DNA from: Cordia subcordata
Lineage: Eukaryota > Streptophyta > Magnoliopsida > Boraginales > Cordiaceae
NCBI GenBank assembly: GCA_028554755.1
Contig: JAPTOF010000002.1
Span: 7,799,001-7,863,000 of the forward strand
Reading direction: 5' to 3'
DNA: 64,000 nt
The translations under genes were made by a program, and so were the position numbers. The notes beneath the pieces are model-generated. The model saw only the letters and a list, made by a program, of their open reading frames with translations. It was not told the DNA's origin and did no database searches. Below, piece by piece: positions 37,638 through 48,577 of this stretch; the first letter of the stretch is position 1; the number at the start of each line of letters is the position of its first letter.

Positions 37638-37694
37638 CTAGCTTTCCGGACTATTTATGCTGTGGAAAATTGTCCAACCTCCTTATCCGGAAAC
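37638..37694 (-). pseudogene. Relic of an OPCL1 exon 5 (fourth copy)
   Basis: The minus strand reads a splice acceptor (tttcag) followed by [12 protein letters not shown], a stop, then IVRKA, the start of OPCL1 exon 5. Compared with exon 5 of copy C (45620-45722), about 50 bp are deleted downstream, from taatttc to agctttccgg, with ttc at both edges. Intron text beyond the gap still matches copy C (ctattttctaagaattta versus ctattctctaagacttta). The rest of the gene is lost. The flank 35620-37630 is paralogous to the flank of copy C. Confidence 0.85.
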
Positions 37695-38369
37695 CTGAAA
37701 TAAAATTTTTCTCATATCAATATGAGAGAATAAATGATACAAGAGGATCTTAATCTCGCACTAATGTAGGGGCACAGGGTGCACTTGGTCTAGTCGACCT
37801 TTTTATGTGACAGGGAATAAATCTTTTTTTGCATTTGTCAAGCATTTGGGAGGTTTCTAAGCATGCTCAATATCAATCTTGTCCATCAAAATGAGTATGG
37901 CCCAGAAACTCTTTCTCCAAATTTATCTTGACATATACCAGTGCAAATTAAACTCCTCTATCTAACTTAAATAAAATTAAACATCTGTTAATTTAGTATG
38001 GATGGCTCACATGTTTTTATCTACCTATAAATAATCAATAATTTTTTATATCAATACGAGAAGATTTCTGATATAAGAAAATATTAATTTAATATTAAAA
38101 GGGTAGTTTAGTTTTTAATTCTAAAATGAAACCTAGGATTCTGTTATTCCCTTCTCTTTTTCTTTTCCCCCATGATTCCAATGCCATTATATTCTCTTCC
38201 ACTTTTTTACCTTGTTTTCTTCGAATTCGATTCCCTTTTTCTTCCTTTTTTTTTCCCCCCCCTAATGGAAGTAACAAAGTCAAAGATTAATGGATGATCA
38301 ATCTCTTCTTTCTTCTTTCCTCTTTCCTCTTCACACCCACACACACAGATAAGAAGCTAAAAGCTCTTA

Positions 38370-40849
38370 ATGGGGGAGGCAAGCAATCAGCTTATAAGCA
38401 TCGACCCGAGAAGCGGCTTCTGCAGATCAAACTCAACTTTCTACAGCAAACGCAAACCAATTCCATTACCCTCAGATGAAGCCACGAACATCACAACCTT
38501 CATCTGTTCACGTGCCCAGCACGGCAAGATTGCATTCGTCGACGCATCCACCGGCCACCACCTCACCTTCTCCGACGTCTGGAGAGCCGTGGGCGCCGTC
38601 GCCACGTGTCTCTCCGACATGGGTGTCAGGAAAGGCCACGTCATCCTCCTGCTCTCCCCGAACTCCATCTTCTTTCCAGTCGTTTGCCTCGCCGTGATGT
38701 CCCTAGGCGCCATCATCACCACCACGAACCCGCTCAACACGCCGGCCGAGATCGCGAAACAAGTCGCCGATTCGAAACCCGTTTTCGCCTTCACCACCCC
38801 TCAACTCGTGCCAAAACTCGCGGACACAAGCCTCCCCATCATCCTCATCAGCAACAGGACCGGTCCTCAAACTCAAAACCTGGGAAAAAACAACAAAATC
38901 ATTACTACATTGCAAGAAATGATAAGAAAAAAGCCACCAGGTCAACGCAAAGTCAACGGATATGTGACAATGGATGATCCAGCAACGCTTCTTTACTCAT
39001 CAGGCACGACAGGACCAAGCAAAGGAGTTGTATCATCGCACAAGAACCTCATAGCAATGGCGCAGATTTTTCTGGAACGTTTAAAATTAATAAACAAAAA
39101 AGGGCAAATTTTTATCTGCACGGTTCCAATGTATCACATCTACGGCTTAGCAGCGTTTGCGACTGGGTACATAGCTTCAGGATCAACGATTGTAGTGTTG
39201 CCAAAGTTCGAAATGGATGATATGTTATCAGCCATACAAAAATACAGAGCTACTTATTTACCATTAGTGCCAACTATATTAGTTGCTTTAGTGAACAATG
39301 CAGATTTGATCAAGAAAAAGTACGATTTGGGCAGCTTGGAGACCGTGATTTGTGGGGGTGCGGCTTTGAGTAAAGAGCTGATTGAAGCGTTCTTAGAGAA
39401 GTATCCTGATGTGGCCATCTTGCAAGGGTATGGTTTGACTGAGTCAACGGCGGTTGCAGCGTCGATGGATACGTTGGAGGACAGCCGCCGGCGGTGTGGG
39501 GCCTCGGGGCTGTTGACGCACAGCATAGAAGCGAAGATCGTTGACCCTCAGAGTGGGAGGGCATTACAGGTCCGCCAAGTTGGTGAGCTTTGGCTCAGAG
39601 GACCCACTATCATGAAAGGTGCAGTTTCTCAAGTATTGGTATATATCACTCTTCGTGATTTCTGTTTTGTGTTGCTCTGATTCAGAAATGCAGGTTATTT
39701 CAGTAACGAAGAAGCAACTGCAACAACACTGAGTTCAGATGGATGGTTGAGAACTGGAGATCTATGCTATATTGATGAGGATGGCTTTCTCTTTGTGGTG
39801 GATAGGTTGAAGGAGCTGATCAAGTACAAGGGTTATCAGGTGCATAAGGGTTGTTTTGAATTGAATTTTTTTTTTTAAAGTATTTTTTATAATTTTTTAA
39901 AAAAGTAATATTTTGCAAAGGTAAAAATTCTAATTTTTAGAAAAAATAAAAATTGAATTTCTTTTAAAAATTTTAATTTTCCTTAAAAGTCGAGTCAAAT
40001 ACTTATTTAAAAAAGATATATTTTTACCTAAAAAAAAGTGATCTTTGTATTAAAGAAAAGTCAATTCAAGTAAGTCTTGAAACGCTGATTTGACTTTTTT
40101 TCTTAATTTTCTTTTCAATTAAATTGTACATCCAATCAATTCTGTAGGTGCCCCCGGCAGAATTGGAGGCTTTGTTACTTGCCCATCCAGAGGTGGCTGA
40201 CACTGCTGTTATTCCGTGAGCAATCATATATAATTGAAAATTTGAGCTTGTTATATATCATCTCTCTCTTAGTTAATTATTAACGACACTTTTGTTATTC
40301 TGTGAGCACTGTACTATAATTATAAATTTGAGCTTGTTATATATCATCTCTTCTCTGATTTATTCGTTTAAGGACATAATTTACAGTTCAATTTTGATTG
40401 AATTTCAGGTTTCCCGATAAGGAGGTCGGACAGTTTCCTATGGCTTACATTGTACGGAAGACCGGAAGTAGCATGTCAGAAACTGCAATTATGGACTTCA
40501 TTGCCAAACAGGTGAAATATAATTGACAATCATTTTATTTTATTGCTTGCTGAAATATCAAACGAGTAGTCAATATGCTGCTTTGCTTTGTGAAACACAA
40601 TGGTCCACCTCATAGACATAAAAGTTTAATTTGTTAGAAATAGAAAATCTAATATATTATTTATTGTTCTTTGATTAACTTAACGATGGTAATGATGACG
40701 TCGTAATTCATAATAATATGTATATTTACTTATAGGTGGCTCCATACAAGAAAATACGGCGAGTGACATTCGTAGATTCCATCCCGAAGAACCCTACAGG
40801 CAAGATTCTTAGGAAGGATCTTATAAAACTTGCAACCTCGAAGCTCTAA
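38370..40849 (+). CDS. OPCL1: OPCL1-type 4-coumarate:CoA ligase-like enzyme, copy B
   Basis: Same enzyme type as copy A. Five exons, 38370-39618, 39694-39839, 40148-40215, 40409-40511, 40736-40849; 559 aa in one open frame. Its first exon corresponds to exons 1 and 2 of both A and C without interruption, so it shows the probable ancestral structure. Seen: MGEASNQL start, [20 protein letters not shown], uninterrupted [12 protein letters not shown] loop, [26 protein letters not shown], and [11 protein letters not shown] with the catalytic Lys. It ends in SKL, a canonical PTS1 for peroxisomes. The best-preserved copy of the three. It faces copy A head-to-head across about 7 kb and copy C tail-to-tail across about 4.5 kb. 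Exon 1 is GC-richer than the surroundings. The leader is CT-rich. Confidence 0.92.
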
Positions 40850-42067
40850 ACTAGAAGAATTTGGAACAAAATGTGCAAGTTTTGGAGTTCAACAAACTGA
40901 ATCCATGCAATTGTTAGTGGTAAAAAAAAAGTCAAAAATGCCACGTTTTCTAACAACGATGTCCCTTTTCACATTTTCTTCTTATGATTCTCGACACTTT
41001 TGCATTGTATGCCCAATGTATTGTTTTGTATCTGGGTAGAATCAGAAAACATTTACGTGTTCTTGGCTTTGTACAACCTGTACATTATGTTGTATCTAGT
41101 CTAGGTAGAATTAAAAAATAAATTTTGGTCTATGTAACATTTCTACTAAATTGAATAATTTTTATGAAGAAGATGCTGGTGGGTTGGTATATATGCTTTC
41201 AAATCCTCGGTTTTCACTTCTATAGTTTGTTGATTACGGGATTGTTGTCTTACCTTATGTTTTTGCATGATTATGGGAATAAGACATATTCCAAGAGCGA
41301 AATCAAAATTTTGTCGCCGACGCGGCAAGATCTATTTTTATATTTAAACTTAAAATTATCATAAAAATAATATTTAAGTAAAATAACAAGTCTTTATCTC
41401 TTCTCAAGTGAAAGGCAGAACAAAACATATTTGACAATAATCAAAATAACAAAGATTGGTAATGTTATGTATTTAAAATGTAAACAAGTGTAAAGAAAAC
41501 ACTATATAACAAAATAATATGAGATTATGTAAAAAAAATTAATGATTCAGCAGATGAAATTAAATTTTTCTCTCCTTTATGAAATTATTTAGCTAATGAA
41601 ATAAATAAATTATATATAAAAAAACTCCCTAAATATTCTCTACGAAAAGCTACCCAGAATTTATGAACTTTATTGAATTTATCTTGTAACACCTAACCAG
41701 TAAAATAAATATATTAACCATTACTAAAATTGTCCTCTAAAATTATTTATTTATTATAAATTCAGTAAAATGTCATCTGAACACGAAAAAAATGTATGCT
41801 AACCCACTCCTTCCTCGAAGTCCCCATTCGCAAACCCCAACTTGAACTCTTGGTCAGCATGTTGGGCAAATGATTGATCCATCGTGTTTTGTTGTGTGTA
41901 AGGTATTGTTTTTGTGTGTGTGTATATTGCCATATATTTTTTTTCACTTGAATTACAATATGAAATGATATCTTCAACTCAAATTAGATGCTAAATGAAT
42001 GAATTTTGAGAGGCTGAGTTAGTTTTAAGTGTTGAGTTACCACCTCATCTAAAAGTTTAAGCTTGTA

Positions 42068-42303
42068 GAGAGAATATTTGTTTATTTATTTATTATGTTA
42101 ACACGCCCCTTTACGTGCAGTGTGATTTGTTTAGAGCTTGCACGTGGACAATTTAATTAAATGGGTAGCGGTAAGGGTCAAACTTGAGAGAATATTGGTT
42201 TATTTATTTATTATGTTAACACGTCCCTTTACGTGCAGCGTGATTTGTTTGAAACTTGCACGTAGACAATTTAATTAAATGGGTGGCGGTAAGAATCAAA
42301 CCT
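42068..42303. repeat. 118-bp tandem duplication within an LTR-like repeat
   Basis: Two units, 42068-42185 and 42186-42303: gagagaatattnGtttattt, tatgttaacacg, ccctttacgtgcag, gcttgcacgtagacaattta, aattaaatgggt. A third partial start follows at about 42370. The next stretch has gctctgataccatgttgag, the complement of the usual Met-tRNA primer site of plant copia elements, so the block is probably retrotransposon-derived. Confidence 0.7.
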
Positions 42304-43089
42304 GTGTCGTTTGGCTTCCGAGCTCTGATACCATGTTGAGTTACCGCCTCATCTAAAAACTTAAGCTTGTAGAGAGGATATTGGTTTATTTATTTCTTAT
42401 GTTAACATTAAGAAGTGTATGAGAAGATGAATTTTGTTTGTTTTAGATTATTACTAATAGCCATTATGTAATTCATTGAGGTAGTGGGTATAGTGATATA
42501 CATTGTGTGTATGGGTGGTGTGTGTACAGGTGTATCCAGTAAAAAAGTAATACAAGAGCAACAAAGAAATTTTAATTGGTCAACTATTGACAATTAGAAA
42601 AGCTTAACACCATTAGTTTTAAAAGACTTCTCAAGAAAAAAAGAAGAAGGTAAAATGTACTAGACTCTCTATTAATGTGATTTTTCTTCTTCTTTTTTTT
42701 TTTTTGTTTGCAATTCTTCTCCTCTATCATTTATTTTACGACAAAAACTAAATCTCACAAAATCCTAAATACAATTTTTCCATTTAATTTGTTCAACAAC
42801 TCGACAAGAAAATCAAATCAAAATCACAACTCAATTCAATCAAAACGACCGAAGCAACAATGTCTAAAGAAATAGAAAACATTGAATCCAAAGCAACAAC
42901 GTCCAAAGAAATAGAAAACATGTATAATTTTGAATTGTAAGTTATGAACAAAAATATATAAATTTGACGAAGCTTTTCATGAACAAACAGAGATTGAATA
43001 GTGAATCAACACTTCTGGTAATTTCAACGAATTACAATTATAAATAGATATTTTGATGAATAATATGCTAATGAAAAACAATAATAGCG

Positions 43090-43575
43090 TATAGAACAAA
43101 CAATTATAGAACACTGAATAAATAATAATATATCACTACTACTGAACAAACAATTACAGACTATTGAACAAACAATAATAGCCTACTGAATAAACAATTA
43201 CAAAATACTGAACAAATAATAATAAGTTACGGAACAAACAGTTATAGAATAATTAACAGACAATAATAGGCTATAGAACAAATAGTCATAAAGTACTGAA
43301 AAAACAATAATAGGTTACTAAATAAACAATAATAGCCTACTGAACAAACAATAAAAAGGTTACTGAACAAACAATTATAGAACACTAAAAAAATAGTAAT
43401 ACACTACTAAACAGACAAGGATAGGCTACTGAATAAATAATAATATACTATTGAAAAAATAATAGCTTATTAAACAAACAAATATAGAACACTGAACAAA
43501 TAATAATAATCTACTGAACAAATAGTTATGAAATACTAAACAAACAAGAATAGATTACTGAACAAACAGCTACAG
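43090..43575. repeat. 22-bp minisatellite
   Basis: About 22 imperfect units of period 22 (steps seen at 43144, 43166, 43188, 43210, 43232, 43254, 43276, 43298). Consensus is near actgaacaaacaataatag plus two to three variable bases. Very A-rich on the plus strand. Confidence 0.85.
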
Positions 43576-44354
43576 AATTGTCAAAACATCCCACAAAATA
43601 AAAGTCTTTATCAATCTCCTCCACCTTTGCTAGAAGCCCAGAACCTTTTCTTCCTCGTCCTCGCTCTCTTAAAGTTGTGGTCTTCATTTTCTTAGCTTTC
43701 CTCTTCGTTTCTTTTTCAACTCTTTTGCATTTTTTCTTCAACAGCAAAGTCATAAAGCAATAATAGACTCAATCAAAATGTCAAATCAAAATCGCGCACG
43801 ATAAACCCTATGTTGATCATGGTAAAATCGTCGAGAGAGAGAACAGAGACGTTGAGAGAGAGAGATAATAGAGACGTAGAGAAAGAGAAAATGACTCCCC
43901 GTTTTTTCTTATATGTATATATACGCGCGTGTATTACATACTTGAGGGATTACATAGTTGAGAGTGCACCTTATAGTTTGTGGTGGTGTACTAAAAATGC
44001 ATCAGATCTCCCTGTGGTCTAAAGAGTCTCTTAGGATCCTCTATGGTCCATTAAAAGTGCATTGTACCCCCTATCGTTAAAAAATCCATTATCTTTAAAT
44101 ATAAAATTTTTAACTACTGAAACTACCATTTTCTTTTACAAAAGAAATAGTGTTAAAAGAATTTGAAACCTCAACATCAAATTAAAACCATAAATCTTTA
44201 ATTTATTAACATAAAATAAATATATAATATACTTTTATAACTGAAAACTCACAATATTTGTTACCTTACCGTTATTATATTTGTTACAAAAAAAGAGATA
44301 TATTTTTTAATAAAAATGTACAAGGGGTTGTTTTTGTACAAATGTTACCATTTT

Positions 44355-44860
44355 TCTTAAGTTTTCAGTTAAATTTTTATCAGAGGAACTACATATACAA
44401 TACTGGTAAATTTTTGTGAATATTAAGGATCAAATACATAATTCCCAAGGTAATAAGAATTAAATTAAAAAAATAATGTAGTAAATATCGAAAATTATTT
44501 GTGCAATTTGCCCTAAAATATTTATAACAGTTTAGATAAAGATAATTGCTTGGAAGAGGTCAAGCCCGCCAAACGTGTACATCAATTGTTTCAGCATGCC
44601 GCATGCGTATCAATAATAAATAATTTTTTATGTTCAACATGTTTCATTTTTTGTTTTTTGGAATCATATATACCACTTTCTTTTGCTCAATATCATAATA
44701 TATTCAGCAATTGATCACGTCAGTCAATGATGTACTTAAAATAATAGTCCGAGATGCATGTGCAATTCTGCGTAGACAACCAAGCTAAGTAATCTTTTAT
44801 TGAAGGCTTTCATGTCTCTAAGGTGGCGGCTATTCGTGTGAACATAAGTGATATTAAGAT
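44355..44860. repeat. Segmental duplication, right copy, with empty Pack-MULE site
   Basis: Same-orientation counterpart of 35620-36080 plus 37119 onward. The target of the Pack-MULE is ctttcatgt at 44807-44815, unoccupied. The block then runs on to the 3' end of copy C, as the other runs to the exon relic. Confidence 0.85.
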
Positions 44861-45052
44861 TGGGTTTTTTTTTTTTTTTTTTTCACTTAGTGCAATATTG
44901 ATAAATCAGAAATTTTTCCTAATTCATATTTTATTTTTATTTTAATTTTTTACCTTTTGATTCTGTTCATTCGTTTTATTTTTAAGCTACGATCTATACA
45001 TCAATAATCAAAACTAATGCCATACTACAAGTCATCTGCAAGAATAGTGTAC

Positions 45053-45084
<32 letters not shown>

Positions 45085-45315
45085 GTGTGCTTGCACATAT
45101 ATATATAGACACACACATAATATAATTAGTACCAAAAATTCAAGGAAATAACTTCGACGAACATATAGACACAAGTATATTATACCAAATACAATTGTTT
45201 ATAGCTGCACCTAGATACAACAAAATAACGAGTAAAATGTCTAAAAGGACATTGATGTAGAGTCGACGGTACTAGATAAACACCAAAACTACAAATTCTT
45301 ATGAAAGCTAATTGT

Positions 45316-48300
45316 TTAGAGCTTGGAAGTTGCAAGTTTTATAAGATCCTTCCGAAGAATCTTGGCCGAAGGGTTCTTGGGGATCGAGTCTATGAACGCC
45401 ACTCGTCGGATTCTCTTGTAAGGAGCCACCTACAAACACACATTCATGTTAAGGTTCATGTGTAAGGTTATAATCTTGTATTAGATATACGTTCATGCAC
45501 AAGGCGATAGCCTTGCTTCACGTTAGGAGGCGTGTGGAGTTAATAAGTTGATAAAATGAACTATTCTCTAAGACTTTAAACTTGTCTCAAGCAAACAAAT
45601 GAAACTAAAGTAATTTCACCTGTTTCGCAATGAAGTCCATGATTGCAGCTGCTGATATACTACTTCCAGCTTTCCGGACTATGTATGCCATGGGAAATTG
45701 TCCTACCACCTTATCTGGAAACCTGAAATTATATAGTCAAATAAATTTTACTTTTAATTTGTCCAAGAAATAATTGATGTGAAGGAATCATATAAACCAA
45801 GCTCGAATATACTACAAATAATTGAACGTTACTCACGGTATAACACCAGCATCAACCACCTCTGGATGAGTAAGCAATAAAGCCTCCAATTCTGCCGGCG
45901 GCACCTAGAAAATAAGAGCAAAACCATTAAGAATCATTTTAATTTTTGCAACACATAAAAGATACTTTTCAATTGAAAAATCGATTAGTTTCTATTAAAA
46001 AAATTATCTATACGTGATTGTTGAATTATGTCTTCTTAACCTTTATTCGAAAAAATTCTAGGTCTGTCCTTGTCCACGACTAGGGTAAGGGTTTTTTTTT
46101 TTTCCTCCCCTTTCCTTCGAGAGACTTGGCAAGAACTAAAAACTAATCATTCTTAGCAGTGACACCCCTAGCATAAGGGTTCTTAAGGGAAGTGGAATTA
46201 GAGCTTCCGGAGAGGACAACAATTACAAAATTAATGTGAAGTCACAAACTTTTTATTTAATTACCTGATAGCCCTTGTATTTTATCAACTCCTTCAACCT
46301 ATCAACCACATAAAGAAAACCATCCTCATCAATGTAGCATAGATCCCCAGTTCTCAACCATCCATCTGAACTCAGAGTTGATGCAGTTGCTTCTTCATTA
46401 CTGAAATAACCTGAACTCAGACAACGATTCAAGTTCATCATATAAAGTCCTGAAAGCAACTTTAAAATAGAAGTTATGTAATTCTTAACATGATAAGATA
46501 AAATCTTACCTTTCATGATAGTGGGCCCTCTGAGCCAAAGCTCACCAGTTTGGTTAGTCTGTAACGCCTTCCCACTCGCAGGATCAACAACCTTCGCCTC
46601 CATGCTCGGCGACAACAGCCCCGACGACCCATAGCGCCGGCTCTCCTCTTGCGTGTCGGTCGTTGCACCAATCGCCGTCGACTCAGTCATCCCAAAGCCT
46701 TGCAAGACCGTCACCTTGGGGTACTTCTCCACAAACCCTTCAATCATCTCCTTGCTCAAAGTCGCACCACCGCTCAACACAGTCTCCAAGCTGTTCAAAT
46801 CGTACTTTTTCTTGATCAAATCTGCATTGATCACTAAAGCAACTAATATAGTTGGCACTAATGGTAAATAAGTAGCTCTGTATTTTTGTATGGCTGATAA
46901 CATATCATCCATTTCGAACTTTGGTAACACCACAATCGTTGATCCTGAAGCTATGAGACCAGTGGCGAAAGCTGCTAAGCCGTAGATGTGAAACATTGGA
47001 ACCGTGCAGATGAACGTCTGTTGTCTTTCGTACAACCTGAAACGAAAATTTTCACAATTAGTTCTGATTATTTCCATTTTTTTTTAAAAAAAATGGTCCC
47101 TATTTTAGGCCCTATCCGGCAACACTATGTTTCTAAATATTATTGCTCAATAAAAAAGTGTTTTAAGTAACTTTTTAACTAATTTTTTTAAAACATTAAT
47201 ATTTCACAAGAAGCTATTAGTATTTAATCTTTTCTAGCAGTCCGACCCTTAAGATATTCCAATTGGTCTTTAATATTTCACCAATATATTCAAATTAATT
47301 CTCATCATTTTAGAAATATAGTTCAATTGGTAAATAATATTTTACAAATATAGTCAAATTAATCTCTATCATTTAAAAACATTCATATTAGTCCTACAAA
47401 ATAGTTAAACTAGCCATTATTTGAAAAAATTCATATTAATCTTCAATGTATTTACAAGTTTACTCGAATTAGTCTCAATTTATTTGTTCATTTTTTTTTC
47501 TTAAAACATAGATTAATTTGAATAAATTTGTAAAACATTAATAACTAACATGAAAATTTTTTAAATAATGAAGACTAGTTTAGCAATCTTAATGAAATAT
47601 TAAACACTAATATAAATATTAAAAATAAAAAATTAATTTAATTATATTTATAAAATATCGAAGATTAATTTAAATATTTTAAAATATAAAGACCAGTTTG
47701 AATAGTTAGAAGGACAATAGAGACCTATTGTGAAATTTTGCCTAACCTGAAACGTTCCACAACAATTTGCACCATTGCTATGAAGTTCTTGTGCGATGAT
47801 TTCACTCCTTTGCTCGGTCCCGTCGTGCCTGATGAGTAAAGAAGCGTCGCTGTGTCATCCATTGTCACGCGTTCGTTGACTCTGCGTTGACCTGGCGGCT
47901 TTTTCATCATTTCTTGCAATGTAGTAACAATTTTGTTGTTTTTTCCCAGGTTTTGAGTTTGGTAATTGTATTCATTTGCTATGAGAATGATGGGGAGGTT
48001 TAAGTTTGCGAGTTTTGGCGCGATTTGAGGCGTGGTGAAAGCGAAAACGGGCTTGGAATCCGCGACTTGTTTCGCGATTTCGGCCGGCATGTTGAGTGGG
48101 TTGGTGGTGGTGATGATGGCGCCGAGGGACATCACGGCGAGGCAAACGACTGGGAAGAAGATGGAGTTTGGGGAAAGTAAGAGTATGACGTGGCCTTTCC
48201 GGACACCCATGTCGGAGAGACACGTGGCGACAGCGTCCACGGCTCTCCAGACGTCGGAGAAGGTGAGGTGGTGACCGGTGGAGGCGTCGACGAATGCGAT

Positions 48301-48456
48301 CTTGCCGTGGTGGGCACGTGAAGAGATGAAGGTGGTGATGCTGGTGGCTTCATTGGAGGGTAATGGGATGGGTTTGCGTTTGCTGTAGAAAGTTGACTTT
48401 GATTTGCAGAAGCCGCTTCTTGGGTCGATGATAAGCTGGTTACTAAATTCCTCCAT
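45316..48456 (-). CDS. OPCL1: OPCL1-type 4-coumarate:CoA ligase-like enzyme, copy C (with a transposon intron)
   Basis: Six exons, read down the minus strand: 47747-48456, 46510-47036, 46265-46410, 45837-45904, 45620-45722, 45316-45429; 555 aa in one open frame. Seen: [39 protein letters not shown] (where A and B have GYGLTES), [12 protein letters not shown], and a terminal SKL peroxisomal signal. The A10 catalytic region reads [11 protein letters not shown]: the usual Gly before catalytic Lys541 is Ala540, unlike A, B and remembered Arabidopsis OPCL1. Activity may be altered. Intron 1 (47037-47746) is absent from A and B and is formed by a transposon (separate entry). The 99-nt intron between exons 2 and 3 (46411-46509) has no stop and is a multiple of three. 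Substrate is inferred to be OPC-8:0 or related acids. Confidence 0.9.
47045..47743. mobile_element. 699-bp inverted-repeat DNA transposon acting as an intron of copy C
   Basis: Flanked by an 11-bp direct repeat, aacctgaaacg, at 47034-47044 and 47744-47754. On the gene strand this is CGTTTCAGGTT. The element ends are inverted: aaaattttcacaattag at the 47045 end and, inverted, aggcaaaatttcacaatagg at the other. The inside folds back further (for example tttacaaatatagtcaaatt against aatttgaataaatttgtaaa). No transposase is present. Donor and acceptor both lie in the target duplication, so splicing leaves one copy and restores the reading frame. The 11-bp duplication and inverted ends suit a Mutator-like MITE; the superfamily is inference. 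Confidence 0.88.
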
Positions 48457-48566
48457 TAAGCTGCTTTTTTTTTTTTAGCTTATTTTACTTGGTGTGTGCT
48501 GATGTATAGTTTTAGTAGGTGTGTTTGATCTCTTTCTTTTTCGAGTACCAAGTGACATGCATGGAT

Positions 48567-48577
48567 GTTATATAAAA
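48567..48577 (-). promoter_or_regulatory. TATA box of OPCL1 copy C
   Basis: On the minus strand, tttttatataac lies about 115 bp before the ATG at 48456, the usual distance for a plant gene with a short leader. Confidence 0.5.

Larger units (their letters stand above)
40850..45315. other. Tail-to-tail spacer between OPCL1 copies B and C
   Basis: No gene is seen. Contents are a 118-bp tandem duplication (42068-42303), a 22-bp minisatellite (43090-43575), possible MULE-type debris at about 42640-44090 (taaaatgtact / tacaatgcact ends, weak), and the segmental duplication from 44355. A Lys/Arg-rich minus ORF at 43526-43753 (RERGRGRKGSGLLAKVEE) overlaps the minisatellite; I do not recognise it and leave it uncalled. 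Confidence 0.5.

Noticed and set aside
43526..43753. Lys/Arg-rich protein gene (RERGRGRKGSGLLAKVEE)
   Set aside because: It overlaps the minisatellite, has no recognised domain and no gene-like context; it may be transposon-carried debris.
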